From the NCBI GenBank assembly GCA_021819135.1, contig JAKASE010000002.1:1-64000 (forward strand): 64,000 nt of DNA, in the 5' to 3' direction. The DNA is from Thermoplasmata archaeon. GTDB lineage: Archaea > Thermoplasmatota > Thermoplasmata > Lutacidiplasmatales > UBA184. The notes under the pieces were generated by a model that saw nothing but the letters and a program-made list of their open reading frames with translations, was not told the origin of the DNA and did not search any database. The position numbers and the translations under genes are program-made. Shown in pieces: positions 1 through 7,483 of this stretch (positions within the stretch are counted from its first letter, which is position 1; every line of letters begins with the position of its first letter).

Positions 1-76
1 GCGCCCAGTCTTTCGGGCAAGCTCGCCCGTAGGGCGGCTCAAAGTGGAACCCGGGCGCCGTGGGCTCGAGACCACA

Positions 77-89
77 CCCCCTATGGGGG
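77..89 (-). terminator. Hairpin just after the LigB-like gene
   Basis: Five C's (77-81), a TAT loop and five G's (85-89) form a hairpin directly downstream of the minus-strand stop at 95-97. Position suggests transcription termination or mRNA 3'-end stabilisation. Further left, 14-18 pairs with 25-29, and 1-6 can pair with 53-58, so the first 60 bases may fold, but no known RNA family is recognised there. Confidence 0.4.
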
Positions 90-94
90 CGCGG

Positions 95-775
95 TCATAA
101 TGCGGCTGATTTCCTCGGGGTCTTCCGGGCATCGAACGCGCCGAGCGCGGTCGAGTCCCGCGCGAGGATCCGCTCGACCATCTCCCGCTCGACCGCCTCG
201 GCCTCCGGCCATGAGGCCCGGGGATCCGGGTCGAACCGGCCAAAGTTGTGCACGATCGAACCGGTCGCGAGGAAGACGACCCGACGGCCCTCTTCCTCGA
301 GGATCGTACGCATCGCTCGGCCCCATCGGAGATGGAGGGACGGGTTCCGCCGGAGGATCGAGATCGGAACGACCGGGACGGAGGCTCCCGACGCGAAGTG
401 GAGGAGGGGAGCCCACGCGCCGTGGTCGAGCCCCCAGTCCTCGGTCGTCTCGGCCGCGAGACCGGCCCGTCGGCCCGCCTCGGCGAGGCGTCCCGCGAGC
501 TCGGCATCGCCGGGAGGTTCGTACCGGACCCGGGAGAGCGCCGGGGGGAATCCGGAGAAGTCGTAGAGCTGCCTCGGGCGAGCCCCCGCGTGCACTCGGA
601 AGACCGGGTCGGTGACCCAGTGAGGGCTCGAGACGACGATCGTATCCGGGCGGAAGCGTTCGATGACCCGGAGCCCGTCCAGCGCGCGATTCGCCTCGGT
701 CCCCACGCCCCCGAACTCGGCGGGGGCGATGAGGAACGGGGCGTTGGGCGCGTACGCCGCGTAGACGATCGTCAC
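95..775 (-). CDS. Class III extradiol dioxygenase-like (LigB/DODA family) protein
   Basis: 226 aa with the LigB/DODA layout: a SPHW motif in the first third, DHGAW in the middle and ATGSIVHNF near the end. Relatives open aromatic rings between or beside hydroxyls using non-haem Fe(II); some family members are not enzymes. Two oddities bear on function. The N-terminal metal His of the usual P-H-x-P motif is Asn here (APNAPF, residue 11). The protein also ends about 30-40 residues earlier than typical DODA proteins, losing the C-terminal region. A frame change near the end would extend it only slightly. Start 775 lies 28 nt downstream of the FMN reductase stop on the same strand, so the two are probably co-transcribed. 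The fold assignment is fairly safe; the substrate is unknown and activity is doubtful. Confidence 0.72.
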   Translation of the reverse strand: MTIVYAAYAPNAPFLIAPAEFGGVGTEANRALDGLRVIERFRPDTIVVSSPHWVTDPVFRVHAGARPRQLYDFSGFPPALSRVRYEPPGDAELAGRLAEAGRRAGLAAETTEDWGLDHGAWAPLLHFASGASVPVVPISILRRNPSLHLRWGRAMRTILEEEGRRVVFLATGSIVHNFGRFDPDPRASWPEAEAVEREMVERILARDSTALGAFDARKTPRKSAAL

Positions 776-803
776 GGAACGATGGGTCGGGGGGTCGGCG
801 CGT

Positions 804-1424
804 TCATGCCGCGCCGGTGGCCAAGGACGGGGCGACCCTGTGGGCCTCGACGGCTACCGGCGGCGGGGAGGGCCGGAGCGTCTTCAGCGCGTTCCCCCAG
901 GCGACCAGCTGGTCGAGCATCGTGCGGACCGAGCCCTCCTTCGAGGGATCCGGCCGGAACGCGCGGAAGTTCTCGAAGTCGGTGAAGAGCGAGAACCACG
1001 CCTGGGCGCGGACGTCCGCGACCTGGAGCTCGGCCATGATGAGGCGAAGATGCTCGACGGCGCGGATCCCGCCCGCGCTTCCGTAGCTCACGAACCCCGC
1101 CGCCTTGTTCCCCCACTCGGCGTAGAGGAAGTCGATCGCGTTCTTGAGCGCGCCCGAGGTGCTGTGGTTGTACTCGGGCGTGACGAAGACGAACGCGTCC
1201 AGCGAGGCGATCTTCTTCGCCCATGCCTTCGTGTGCTCCTGCGAGTACTTCCCGGCGGAGGCCGGGATCGGTTCGTCGAGATGGGGGAGCCGATAATCGA
1301 GCAGGTCGATCAGCTCGTACTCGGCGTCGTTCCGCGTCTTCGCGATGTCATAGACCCACCGGGCGACCGATTCCCCGAGGCGGCCCGGTCTCGTGCTCCC
1401 GATGATGATCCCCACGCGAATCAT
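804..1424 (-). CDS. NADPH-dependent FMN reductase / quinone or chromate reductase
   Basis: 206 aa flavodoxin-like reductase. The FMN-phosphate loop GSTRPGRLGESVA is at residues 9-21, followed by the family signature TPEYNHSTSGALKNA and the glycine-rich YGSAGGIRA. Members use NAD(P)H to reduce FMN, quinones, azo dyes or chromate as cytosolic dimers. About 35 residues after the conserved core are low-complexity and probably a flexible tail. The ATG at 1424 overlaps the stop of a 30-codon upstream ORF (ATGA), suggesting coupled translation. The downstream partner is the LigB-like protein, so a role in aromatic or quinone detoxification is a reasonable inference, not shown. Confidence 0.88.
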   Translation of the reverse strand: MIRVGIIIGSTRPGRLGESVARWVYDIAKTRNDAEYELIDLLDYRLPHLDEPIPASAGKYSQEHTKAWAKKIASLDAFVFVTPEYNHSTSGALKNAIDFLYAEWGNKAAGFVSYGSAGGIRAVEHLRLIMAELQVADVRAQAWFSLFTDFENFRAFRPDPSKEGSVRTMLDQLVAWGNALKTLRPSPPPVAVEAHRVAPSLATGAA

Positions 1425-1513
1425 GCGCTCGCTCCCCGAGGGGCGACCCCGCAGGCGGTTCGTCGGTCCGGCTTCGCGTCCTCGGTGAGGGGGGCGTTCC
1501 CATTCGCTGTCAT
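1421..1513 (-). CDS. Small leader ORF, 30 aa, coupled to the FMN reductase
   Basis: ATG at 1513 begins a 30-codon frame whose TGA overlaps the reductase ATG (ATGA, 1421-1424). The TATA element TTATAT (1541-1546, minus) is centred about 30 nt upstream of this ATG, so the mRNA should begin at or within a few bases of it; the reductase itself lies some 90 nt further on. This matches the leaderless starts seen throughout the window. The peptide starts MTANGNAPLTEDAKPD and has no recognisable domain. It may be a real small protein, a leader peptide, or a ribosome-loading device for the reductase. Confidence 0.5.
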   Translation of the reverse strand: MTANGNAPLTEDAKPDRRTACGVAPRGASA

Positions 1514-1524
1514 ATGTCTACCAC

Positions 1525-1546
1525 GTAACCTAGGGTAACCATATAA
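1525..1546 (-). promoter_or_regulatory. TATA box with repeated GTAACC element over the start site
   Basis: On the plus strand the hexamer GTAACC occurs twice (1525-1530 and 1535-1540), separated by TAGG, so copies are 10 bp apart. The minus-strand TATA (TTATAT) abuts the second copy. A repressor bound here would cover the stretch between TATA and transcription start. The regulator is not identified. Confidence 0.5.
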
Positions 1547-1720
1547 GGACGCGCGAGCGCACACACCACCAGCTCACGCCCGCGTCGTGAACCGGCTTGG
1601 CACGGACCGACCGAAGGAATCGGACCCGACCGACGCGGTCCTCGGCCTGGGGGAGGCACGCGCGTCCTCGCGCTCGCGGGGCCGCCGTACGCTTATCTCC
1701 CGTCCCCGTGTGCGAGGGCC

Positions 1721-4700
1721 GTGGACACGTATTTTCGCGCCATCGACGCCGCGGTCGACCGCGCGTACGCGGTCGCCGAGAGGGCGCGACGGGTGGGATA
1801 CGATCCCGAGCCCGTCCCCGAGATTCCCCGGGCCCACGACATGGCGACGCGGGTCGAGAAGCTGCTGAGCCACCTCGGGATCGAGGGGATCGCCGAGGAG
1901 ATCCGCGCCCTCGCGGCGACGATGCCCCGCGAGGAGGTCGCGGTCACGATCACCCGGCGCCTCGCCCGGGACCCCACCCGTCCCGGGCCGCTCGCCGCGC
2001 GGGTCGACACGGCGCTCCGGGTCGGGCTCGCGGTCCTGACCGAGGGGATCCTGGTCGCCCCGCTCGAGGGCCTCGCCGAGGTCCACATCCGAGAGAACGG
2101 CGCGGGGTCCCGCGGATATATCGAACTGTACTACGCCGGTCCGATCCGCGCCGCGGGAGGGACCGCCCAGGCGCTGAGCGTCCTTCTCGCCGATATCGTG
2201 CGGCGGGACCTCGGGCTCGACGCCTTCCGCCCCGAGCGGGGCGAGGTCGAGCGGTACAAGGAGGAGATCCCGCTCTACAAGTACCACCAGCATCTGCAGT
2301 ACGTTCCGACCCCCGAGGAGATCGAGCGGGTCGTCTCGAACATCCCGGTCGCGATCTCGGGCGAGGCGACCGAAGGCGAGGCAGAGGTCTCCGCGTTCCG
2401 GAACCTGCCGCGCGTGCCGACCAACGGGATCCGGGGCGGGGCCTGTCTCGTCATCGCTGAGGGCCTCTGCCAGAAGGCGGCCAAGCTGCGGAAGGTCGTC
2501 GACAAGCTCGGCCTCGACGGCTGGGAGTTCCTTGCCGAGATCGGCCACCGCGCGACCGATGACGAGGACTCGCACACGCCGAAGTACCTTCAGGACTCCG
2601 TGGGGGGACGGCCGGTCCTCGCGCACCCGAGCCACCCGGGAGGGTTCCGGCTGACCTACGGCCGTGCGCGGACGACCGGTCTCGCGTCGTGCGCCGTGAA
2701 CCCGGCGACGATGGTGATCCTGCAGCACTTCGTCGCGATCGGCACCCAGGTCAAGCTCGAGTACCCGGGCAAGGCCACGGCGATGGCCGTCTGCGACACC
2801 GTCGAGGGCCCGATCGTCGCACTGGACGACGGCACGGTGACCGCGGTGCACGACGTCGCCCGCGCCGAGGAGCTCCGGCCCCGGGTGCGTCGGATCGTCG
2901 ACCTCGGGGAGATCCTGGTCTCGTTCGGCGAGTTCCTCGAGAACAACCGGTCGCTCGTCCCCGGGAGCTACTCGATGGACTGGCACGCCGAAGAGCTCCG
3001 GGCGGCCGGCGTCGATCCGCGGGAGGCGCTCCGTGTCGCCTCGTACGACGAGGCGGTCCGCCTCTCCCGGGACCACGCCGTCCCGCTGCATCCCCGCTGG
3101 CTGCTGTTCTGGCACGACCTCACGAGCGCCGAGATCCGGGCGCTGTCGGCGTTCGTCGAGCGGTCGGGCCAGTGGGTGGAGGACCATCTCGAGCTCCCGG
3201 CCGACCCCGCGTGGCGGGGGACCCTCGAGCGCCTCGGCTTCCTGTTCTATCCGATCGACACGGACCGCATGCGGGGCGAGCCGGACCCGAGCGCGGCTCT
3301 GGTCGGGGGCCTCGGCCTCGAGGCCACCGATCGGTCCCTGGTCCGGCGCACTCCGGCGGAGCCGATCGATCCGGACCCGATACGGTACGTGAGCCGCCTC
3401 GCGGGGGTCACGGTCCGGGCCCGCAGCCCCTCGCGCGTGGGGGGCCGGGTCGGCCGGCCCGAGAAGGCCTACCAGCGGACGATGCAGCCGAACGTGCACG
3501 GCCTCTTTCCGGTCGGCGCGGCCGGAGGTCCGACCCGTTCGCTCGTGGTCGCCGCGCGCGAGACGATGCGCGAAGGGGTCGCGGTCGACCTTGGGATCCG
3601 CTCGTGCCCGGCGTGCGGACGAACGACCGTCTGGGCCCGCTGCCCCTGCGGGACGCACACGCGTCCGACCGGGACCGTAGGCCGGCAGGAGCTCCCGATC
3701 GCGCGCCTGTGGAGCGACGCGCTCTCGCGCCTGCACCTCGTCAAGGTCCCGCCGGCGAAGGGCGTGAAGGGGCTCACCTCGCCGGGGAAGGTCCCAGAGG
3801 CGATCGAGAAGGCGATCCTGCGGGCGGTCCACGGGGTCTCGGTCTACCAGGACGGCACGACACGCTTCGATCTCACGGACCTGCCTCTCACGCACTTCCG
3901 TCCGGCAGAGATCGGGGTCGATCTCGCGACCCTGCGCCGGCTCGGGTACGCGACCGACTGGTCCGGCGCACCGCTCACCGACCCCCAGCAGCTGGTCGAA
4001 CTGCGGCCCCAAGACCTCATCGTCTCCCGGTCGTGCGGGGAGTACCTGACCCGGCTCGCGCAGTTCGTCGACGATGAGCTCGTCCGGTTCTACAACCTCG
4101 ACCCGTTCTACTCGGCCGAGCGGCCCGAGGACCTCGTGGGACAGTTGGTCGCCGCGCTCGCCCCCCACACCTCGGGGGCGGTCGCGGGCCGGCTCCTCGG
4201 GTTCACGGATGCCGAGGCGTGCTTCGCCCACCCGGTCTTCCACGCCGCGAAGCGGCGGAACTGCGACGGGGACGAGGACTCGGTCACGCTCCTCCTCGAT
4301 GCCCTCCTCAACTTCTCGCGCGCGTACCTGCCCGAGAGCCGCGGCGCGCTCATGGACAAGCCGCTCGTCCTCACGACCCGCCTCGTGGCGACCGAGGTCG
4401 ACAAGGAGGCGCACAACGTCGACGTCTCGAGCCGCCATGCCCTCGCGCTCTACCGCGCGGCGGCGGAGGGACGGCCCGCGAAGGAGATCGAACCGCTCCT
4501 CGACCTGGTCGGCCACCGCCTCGAGTCCGACCGGGCCCTCGAGGGGTACGGCTTCACGCACGACACCGCCCGGATCGCCGGCGGCCCGGTCCGCTCGGCG
4601 TACCGCGACGGCCGCTCGATGAGCGACATGGTCGAGCGGTCGGTGCTCCTCGCGACCCAGATCCGTGCGGTCGACGTCGCCGAAGCGGTCACGCTCGTGC

Positions 4701-5092
4701 TCAATGCCCACTTCCTCCCCGACGTCATGGGGAACCTGAAGAGCTACGCGACCCAGCGGTTCCGCTGCAAGGACTGCGGCGCCTCCTACCGCCGCCCGCC
4801 GCTCGCGGGGCGGTGCTCGGCGGTCGGGCCGGGGAAGGAGCGGTGTGACGGCGAGCTCCTCTCGACGGTCTACGAGGCCTCGGTCCGGAAGTACCTGCCG
4901 CTCTCCCAGCGTCTCGGGGAGATCGAGGGGATCACGCCGTACGTCCGCCAGCGGATCCAGGTCCTCTCCGACTCGATCGCCACGCTCTTCCCGGGGTCCA
5001 CCGCGCAGACGACGCTCGACCGGTTCCGTACGGCCGGGGCGCCGGGCGGCTCCGGCGCGCCGGCAGGCCCCGGCCGCGGAACGGCCAAATAG
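1721..5092 (+). CDS. polC: DNA polymerase II (PolD) large subunit DP2
   Basis: 1123 aa, catalytic subunit of the archaeal replicative PolD heterodimer. Visible landmarks: the N-terminal YYAGPIRAAGGTAQA block (about residues 136-150), EAEVSAFRNLPRVPTNGIRGG, a zinc motif CPACG...CPCG near 628-642, the catalytic NCDGDEDS signature near 847-853 with its acidic metal ligands, and a C-terminal zinc-ribbon-like region beginning CKDCG that holds the DP1/PCNA-interaction end. No intein interrupts it, unlike many euryarchaeal copies. The GTG at 1721 is chosen because CTTATCT at 1692-1698 lies 26-27 nt upstream, giving a leaderless mRNA. The small subunit DP1 is not in this window. Confidence 0.97.
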   Translation: MDTYFRAIDAAVDRAYAVAERARRVGYDPEPVPEIPRAHDMATRVEKLLSHLGIEGIAEEIRALAATMPREEVAVTITRRLARDPTRPGPLAARVDTALRVGLAVLTEGILVAPLEGLAEVHIRENGAGSRGYIELYYAGPIRAAGGTAQALSVLLADIVRRDLGLDAFRPERGEVERYKEEIPLYKYHQHLQYVPTPEEIERVVSNIPVAISGEATEGEAEVSAFRNLPRVPTNGIRGGACLVIAEGLCQKAAKLRKVVDKLGLDGWEFLAEIGHRATDDEDSHTPKYLQDSVGGRPVLAHPSHPGGFRLTYGRARTTGLASCAVNPATMVILQHFVAIGTQVKLEYPGKATAMAVCDTVEGPIVALDDGTVTAVHDVARAEELRPRVRRIVDLGEILVSFGEFLENNRSLVPGSYSMDWHAEELRAAGVDPREALRVASYDEAVRLSRDHAVPLHPRWLLFWHDLTSAEIRALSAFVERSGQWVEDHLELPADPAWRGTLERLGFLFYPIDTDRMRGEPDPSAALVGGLGLEATDRSLVRRTPAEPIDPDPIRYVSRLAGVTVRARSPSRVGGRVGRPEKAYQRTMQPNVHGLFPVGAAGGPTRSLVVAARETMREGVAVDLGIRSCPACGRTTVWARCPCGTHTRPTGTVGRQELPIARLWSDALSRLHLVKVPPAKGVKGLTSPGKVPEAIEKAILRAVHGVSVYQDGTTRFDLTDLPLTHFRPAEIGVDLATLRRLGYATDWSGAPLTDPQQLVELRPQDLIVSRSCGEYLTRLAQFVDDELVRFYNLDPFYSAERPEDLVGQLVAALAPHTSGAVAGRLLGFTDAEACFAHPVFHAAKRRNCDGDEDSVTLLLDALLNFSRAYLPESRGALMDKPLVLTTRLVATEVDKEAHNVDVSSRHALALYRAAAEGRPAKEIEPLLDLVGHRLESDRALEGYGFTHDTARIAGGPVRSAYRDGRSMSDMVERSVLLATQIRAVDVAEAVTLVLNAHFLPDVMGNLKSYATQRFRCKDCGASYRRPPLAGRCSAVGPGKERCDGELLSTVYEASVRKYLPLSQRLGEIEGITPYVRQRIQVLSDSIATLFPGSTAQTTLDRFRTAGAPGGSGAPAGPGRGTAK

Positions 5093-5117
5093 ACGGCGGA
5101 CCGTGGCACGTTCGGTC

Positions 5118-5222
5118 GGGCTTGTGGGGTAGTCTGGACTATCCTGTTGGCCTTCGGAGCCAACGACCTGGGTTCGAATTCGCGGCGACGCGGGGTCCGC
5201 GACGGAACTCCCAGCAAGCCCG
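5118..5222 (+). tRNA. tRNA-Arg (anticodon UCG) with a T-loop intron
   Basis: Acceptor stem GGGCTTG (5118-5124) pairs with CAAGCCC (5215-5221), with G73 at 5222 and no encoded CCA. The anticodon arm is TTGGC-CTTCGGA-GCCAA, giving anticodon UCG. The T stem CTGGG (5168-5172) pairs with CCCAG (5210-5214), but the T loop TTCGAAT (5173-5179) is followed by about 30 extra bases (roughly 5180-5209). These can form CGCGG (5181-5185) with CCGCG (5197-5201), beside a possible GTTC/GAAC helix, a bulge-helix-bulge-like substrate for splicing endonuclease. Non-canonical introns near positions 59/60 are known in archaeal tRNAs. The exact splice junctions are uncertain by one to a few bases. Confidence 0.88.
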
Positions 5223-5235
5223 TCCGCCCGCCGCG

Positions 5236-5541
5236 CTAGCGGAAGTAGCCCGGGGACTGCGTCGACTCGACCCGCTTTTCCTCCTCGGGCTTCGCGGCCT
5301 CGAGGATGTCGACCGTCAGGATCGCGGGGATCGGGACGAGGCGCACGCGCCCCTTCTCGTCCTTCTCCGACCCGTCGAGCTCGATCGCGAGGGCGTTGTC
5401 GCCGCCGATCGAGACGAGGCCCCGGAAGGTGCCGGTCGAGACGATCGCGGTCTCCTCCGGGCCGGCCGATCGCAGGCGGACGAGCGACCCCGGCGTGAGC
5501 GCGATCGCGGGCTTCTTGCCGCCGGCGCCCGTGGCGCTCAC
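5236..5541 (-). CDS. Small Sm-fold-like protein encoded with a winged-helix regulator
   Basis: 101 aa. The core, SLVRLRSAG then VSTGTFRGLVSIGGDNALAI, ending RLVPIPAILTVDIL, has the strand spacing and the G-D/N pattern of Sm-like barrels, followed by a charged tail. The GTG at 5541 overlaps the stop of the upstream regulator gene (GTGA, 5538-5541), so the two are translated together. Sm-fold proteins bind RNA or nucleic acid or act as oligomerisation domains; which applies is not known. The frame stays open upstream, but the coupling supports this start. The Sm-like assignment is pattern recognition only. Confidence 0.65.
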   Translation of the reverse strand: MSATGAGGKKPAIALTPGSLVRLRSAGPEETAIVSTGTFRGLVSIGGDNALAIELDGSEKDEKGRVRLVPIPAILTVDILEAAKPEEEKRVESTQSPGYFR

Positions 5542-6056
5542 CGCGGACCTCCGCGCTCCCGACCCACCCGGACGGCGGGAACGGCCCTCGGCGTCGGCTC
5601 GCTCATCGATTTCTCCACCAATGTCTGCAAGTGATTCACCGTCTCCCGATAGCGGCGCAGGGCGTTCTGGGCGTTCGCCTCGGTGAAGTCCCAGGCGCGG
5701 GCGAAGCTCCCGTAGCGCAGCCGGTAGCCCTTGCGCCCCTTGCCGTCGGCCGCGCCTCCCACCTCCTCCAAGAGGTCGAGGGCCTTGAGTTTGTTGATGT
5801 GTCGGTAGACGGTCGGCTTCGAGGTCTTGAGGACCGCGGTGAGCTCCTCGACGTACCACGGCCGAGCGGGGTCGCGGAGGAGGCAGTCGTGGACGAGCCG
5901 GTAGGCGAGGCTCTGACCGACGGGCCCCTCGGAGCCCCGGCCCTCCTCTCCCTCGGGGAGGTAGCCGATCAGGCGGAGGAACTCCCGAAGGACCTCGTCC
6001 AGGTCCGCGATCGGGGTGAGGGGCGTCGAGTAACGCAACGCGAGTTCGAATGGCAT
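5538..6056 (-). CDS. Winged helix-turn-helix transcriptional regulator
   Basis: 172 aa. The region RPWYVEELTAVLKTSKPTV then YRHINKLKALDLLEE is a clear helix-turn-helix with a wing (RKGYRLRYGSFARAW), followed by a helical segment that may dimerise. ATG 6056 is chosen because the AT-rich run at 6082-6095 (minus strand TTTATCTTTA) lies about 29 nt upstream. It shares a 102-bp divergent promoter region with the molybdenum hydroxylase operon, so control of that operon and of itself is plausible. The Sm-like gene overlaps its 3' end. No ligand-binding domain is evident. Confidence 0.82.
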   Translation of the reverse strand: MPFELALRYSTPLTPIADLDEVLREFLRLIGYLPEGEEGRGSEGPVGQSLAYRLVHDCLLRDPARPWYVEELTAVLKTSKPTVYRHINKLKALDLLEEVGGAADGKGRKGYRLRYGSFARAWDFTEANAQNALRRYRETVNHLQTLVEKSMSEPTPRAVPAVRVGRERGGPR

Positions 6057-6081
6057 GCCGACCGGTTGCCGAAGCCGCTCT

Positions 6082-6133
6082 AAAGATAAAAAAACGGGGT
6101 CGGCCGGGGCACCTTCCGCGGGAAACGTAAAAC
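6082..6133. promoter_or_regulatory. Divergent promoter region, regulator versus Mo-hydroxylase operon
   Basis: Two TATA-like elements lie back to back: the A-rich run 6082-6095 reads leftward to the regulator start at 6056, and ACGTAAAAC (6125-6133) reads rightward to the ATG at 6159. Both spacings fit leaderless transcription. The 30 bp between them could hold a shared operator, but no clear dyad is visible. Confidence 0.5.
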
Positions 6134-6158
6134 CCCAGCGAGCGCGTGAACCGCGGCG

Positions 6159-7001
6159 ATGACCGAGTTCGACCTGATCGTCCCCTCGACCCCGGACGAG
6201 GCGGTCGCCGTCCTGCACGCGCACCCCCCGGAAGAGGTGGCGGTGCTCGCGGGCGGCACCGACCTCCTCTTCGACCTGGACGGGGGCCGCCTCCGCGCCC
6301 GTCACGTCGTGTCGCTCCGCCGCCTCCCGTGGCGGACGCTTGACTGGAACGGCGCGACCCTGACGATCGGGAGCACGCTGCCGCTCCGGGCGATCGAGAA
6401 CGACCCCGATGTCCGCGCCCGGCTCCCGGGCCTGTATACCGCGGTCCGCGCCGTGGGAAGCGTCGCGCTCCGGCACCGGGCGACGCTCGGCGGGAACCTC
6501 GGCCGGGCCTCCCCCGCCTCCGACCTCGTCCCGATGCTGCTCGCCCTCGATGCCGAGGTCGAGCTCGTCGGACCCTCGGGGGAGCGGACCGTCCCGGTCG
6601 ACCGGTTCGTCGAGGCGTCCCGGAAGACCGCGCTCCGGCCGTCCGAGCTCATCCGGGCGGTCCGCATCCCCGAGGCCCGGCCCTCGGCGTACCTCTGGCA
6701 GCGGGTCCGGCCGTTCCACGACATCTCCCACATGGCGGTCGCCGTCGCCTTCTCCCCGGCCGGAGCTCGCTGGCGTGTCGCTGTCGCCGGGTTCCCGCCG
6801 CGCCCGATCCTCGTCCCGGCGGCGGAAGCGGCCCTCGGCCCCGCCCACCCGAGCGACCCCGATCTCGAGCGGGCCGCGGAGTCGATCGTCCGGGAGGCCC
6901 CGATCGTCGCCGACCGGCGCGCCTCGGAGGAGTACCGCCGCCGTCTCGTGCGCCCGCTCCTCACCCGGGCGGTCCGCGCGTGCGGGGAGGAGCTCCGATG
7001 A
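6159..7001 (+). CDS. Molybdenum hydroxylase FAD subunit (CoxM/XdhB-like)
   Basis: 280 aa medium subunit of a xanthine dehydrogenase-family complex. FAD-binding motifs are LAGGTDLLFDL near residue 31 and ATLGGNLGRASPASD near 108-122. The C-terminal domain ends the usual CO-dehydrogenase-flavoprotein fold. It passes electrons from the 2Fe-2S subunit to NAD+, O2 or another acceptor. First gene of a five-gene unit in which each stop overlaps the next start by 4 nt. ATG 6159 sits about 30 nt after a TATA-like element. Length is normal for the family. Confidence 0.92.
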   Translation: MTEFDLIVPSTPDEAVAVLHAHPPEEVAVLAGGTDLLFDLDGGRLRARHVVSLRRLPWRTLDWNGATLTIGSTLPLRAIENDPDVRARLPGLYTAVRAVGSVALRHRATLGGNLGRASPASDLVPMLLALDAEVELVGPSGERTVPVDRFVEASRKTALRPSELIRAVRIPEARPSAYLWQRVRPFHDISHMAVAVAFSPAGARWRVAVAGFPPRPILVPAAEAALGPAHPSDPDLERAAESIVREAPIVADRRASEEYRRRLVRPLLTRAVRACGEELR

Positions 7002-7483
7002 CGGCCCCGGCCCCGCCCCGGTGCCGGGTCAACGGCCGATCGGTGGACCTCGGCGACGTGCCGCCGGGCGAGCGTCTCCTCGACACCCTGCGCTGGCGCC
7101 TCGCGCTCAAGGGGACCAAGGAAGGGTGCCGGACGGGGAGCTGTGGGGCGTGCACCGTGCTCGTGGACGGCAAGAGCGCCCTCTCCTGCCTCACGCTGAC
7201 GCGCGAGATCGAGGGGAGCGCCGTGACGACGATCGAGGGCGCCCCGGATGACCCGGAGGGGGCGCGGGTCCGTGCGGCGTTCGAAGCGGTGGGCGCGCTC
7301 CAGTGCGGCTACTGCACGCCGGGGTTCGTGATGGCCCTGGCCGGGCTCCTGAAGGAGCGCGGACGGGGCGGGTCGTTCGACGAGCTCCTCGAGGACCTCG
7401 GCGGCAATCTCTGCCGCTGCACCGGCTACGCGGCGATCGTCCGGGCGGCGGCCTCGCTGCGCACCGAGGAGGCCGAGCCATGA
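6998..7483 (+). CDS. Molybdenum hydroxylase 2Fe-2S subunit (CoxS-like)
   Basis: 161 aa. The plant-ferredoxin-type cluster motif is GCRTGSCGACTVLVDG with a further Cys in ALSCLT; the second cluster in the four-helix domain uses GALQCGYCTPGFV and NLCRCTGY. All expected cysteines are present. ATG 6998 overlaps the preceding stop (ATGA), preferred over an in-frame ATG at 6980. The subunit relays electrons from the molybdopterin centre to FAD. Confidence 0.94.
   Translation: MTAPAPPRCRVNGRSVDLGDVPPGERLLDTLRWRLALKGTKEGCRTGSCGACTVLVDGKSALSCLTLTREIEGSAVTTIEGAPDDPEGARVRAAFEAVGALQCGYCTPGFVMALAGLLKERGRGGSFDELLEDLGGNLCRCTGYAAIVRAAASLRTEEAEP

Noticed and set aside
1-60. Possible tRNA or other structured RNA at the window edge
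   Set aside because: Stems can be drawn, but there is no T-loop consensus, anticodon arm, RNase P or SRP core motif; truncated by the edge.
1574-4711. 1045-residue open frame opposite polC
   Set aside because: Arg/Glu/Asp/Pro-rich product without domains; a shadow of DP2 created by extreme third-position GC.
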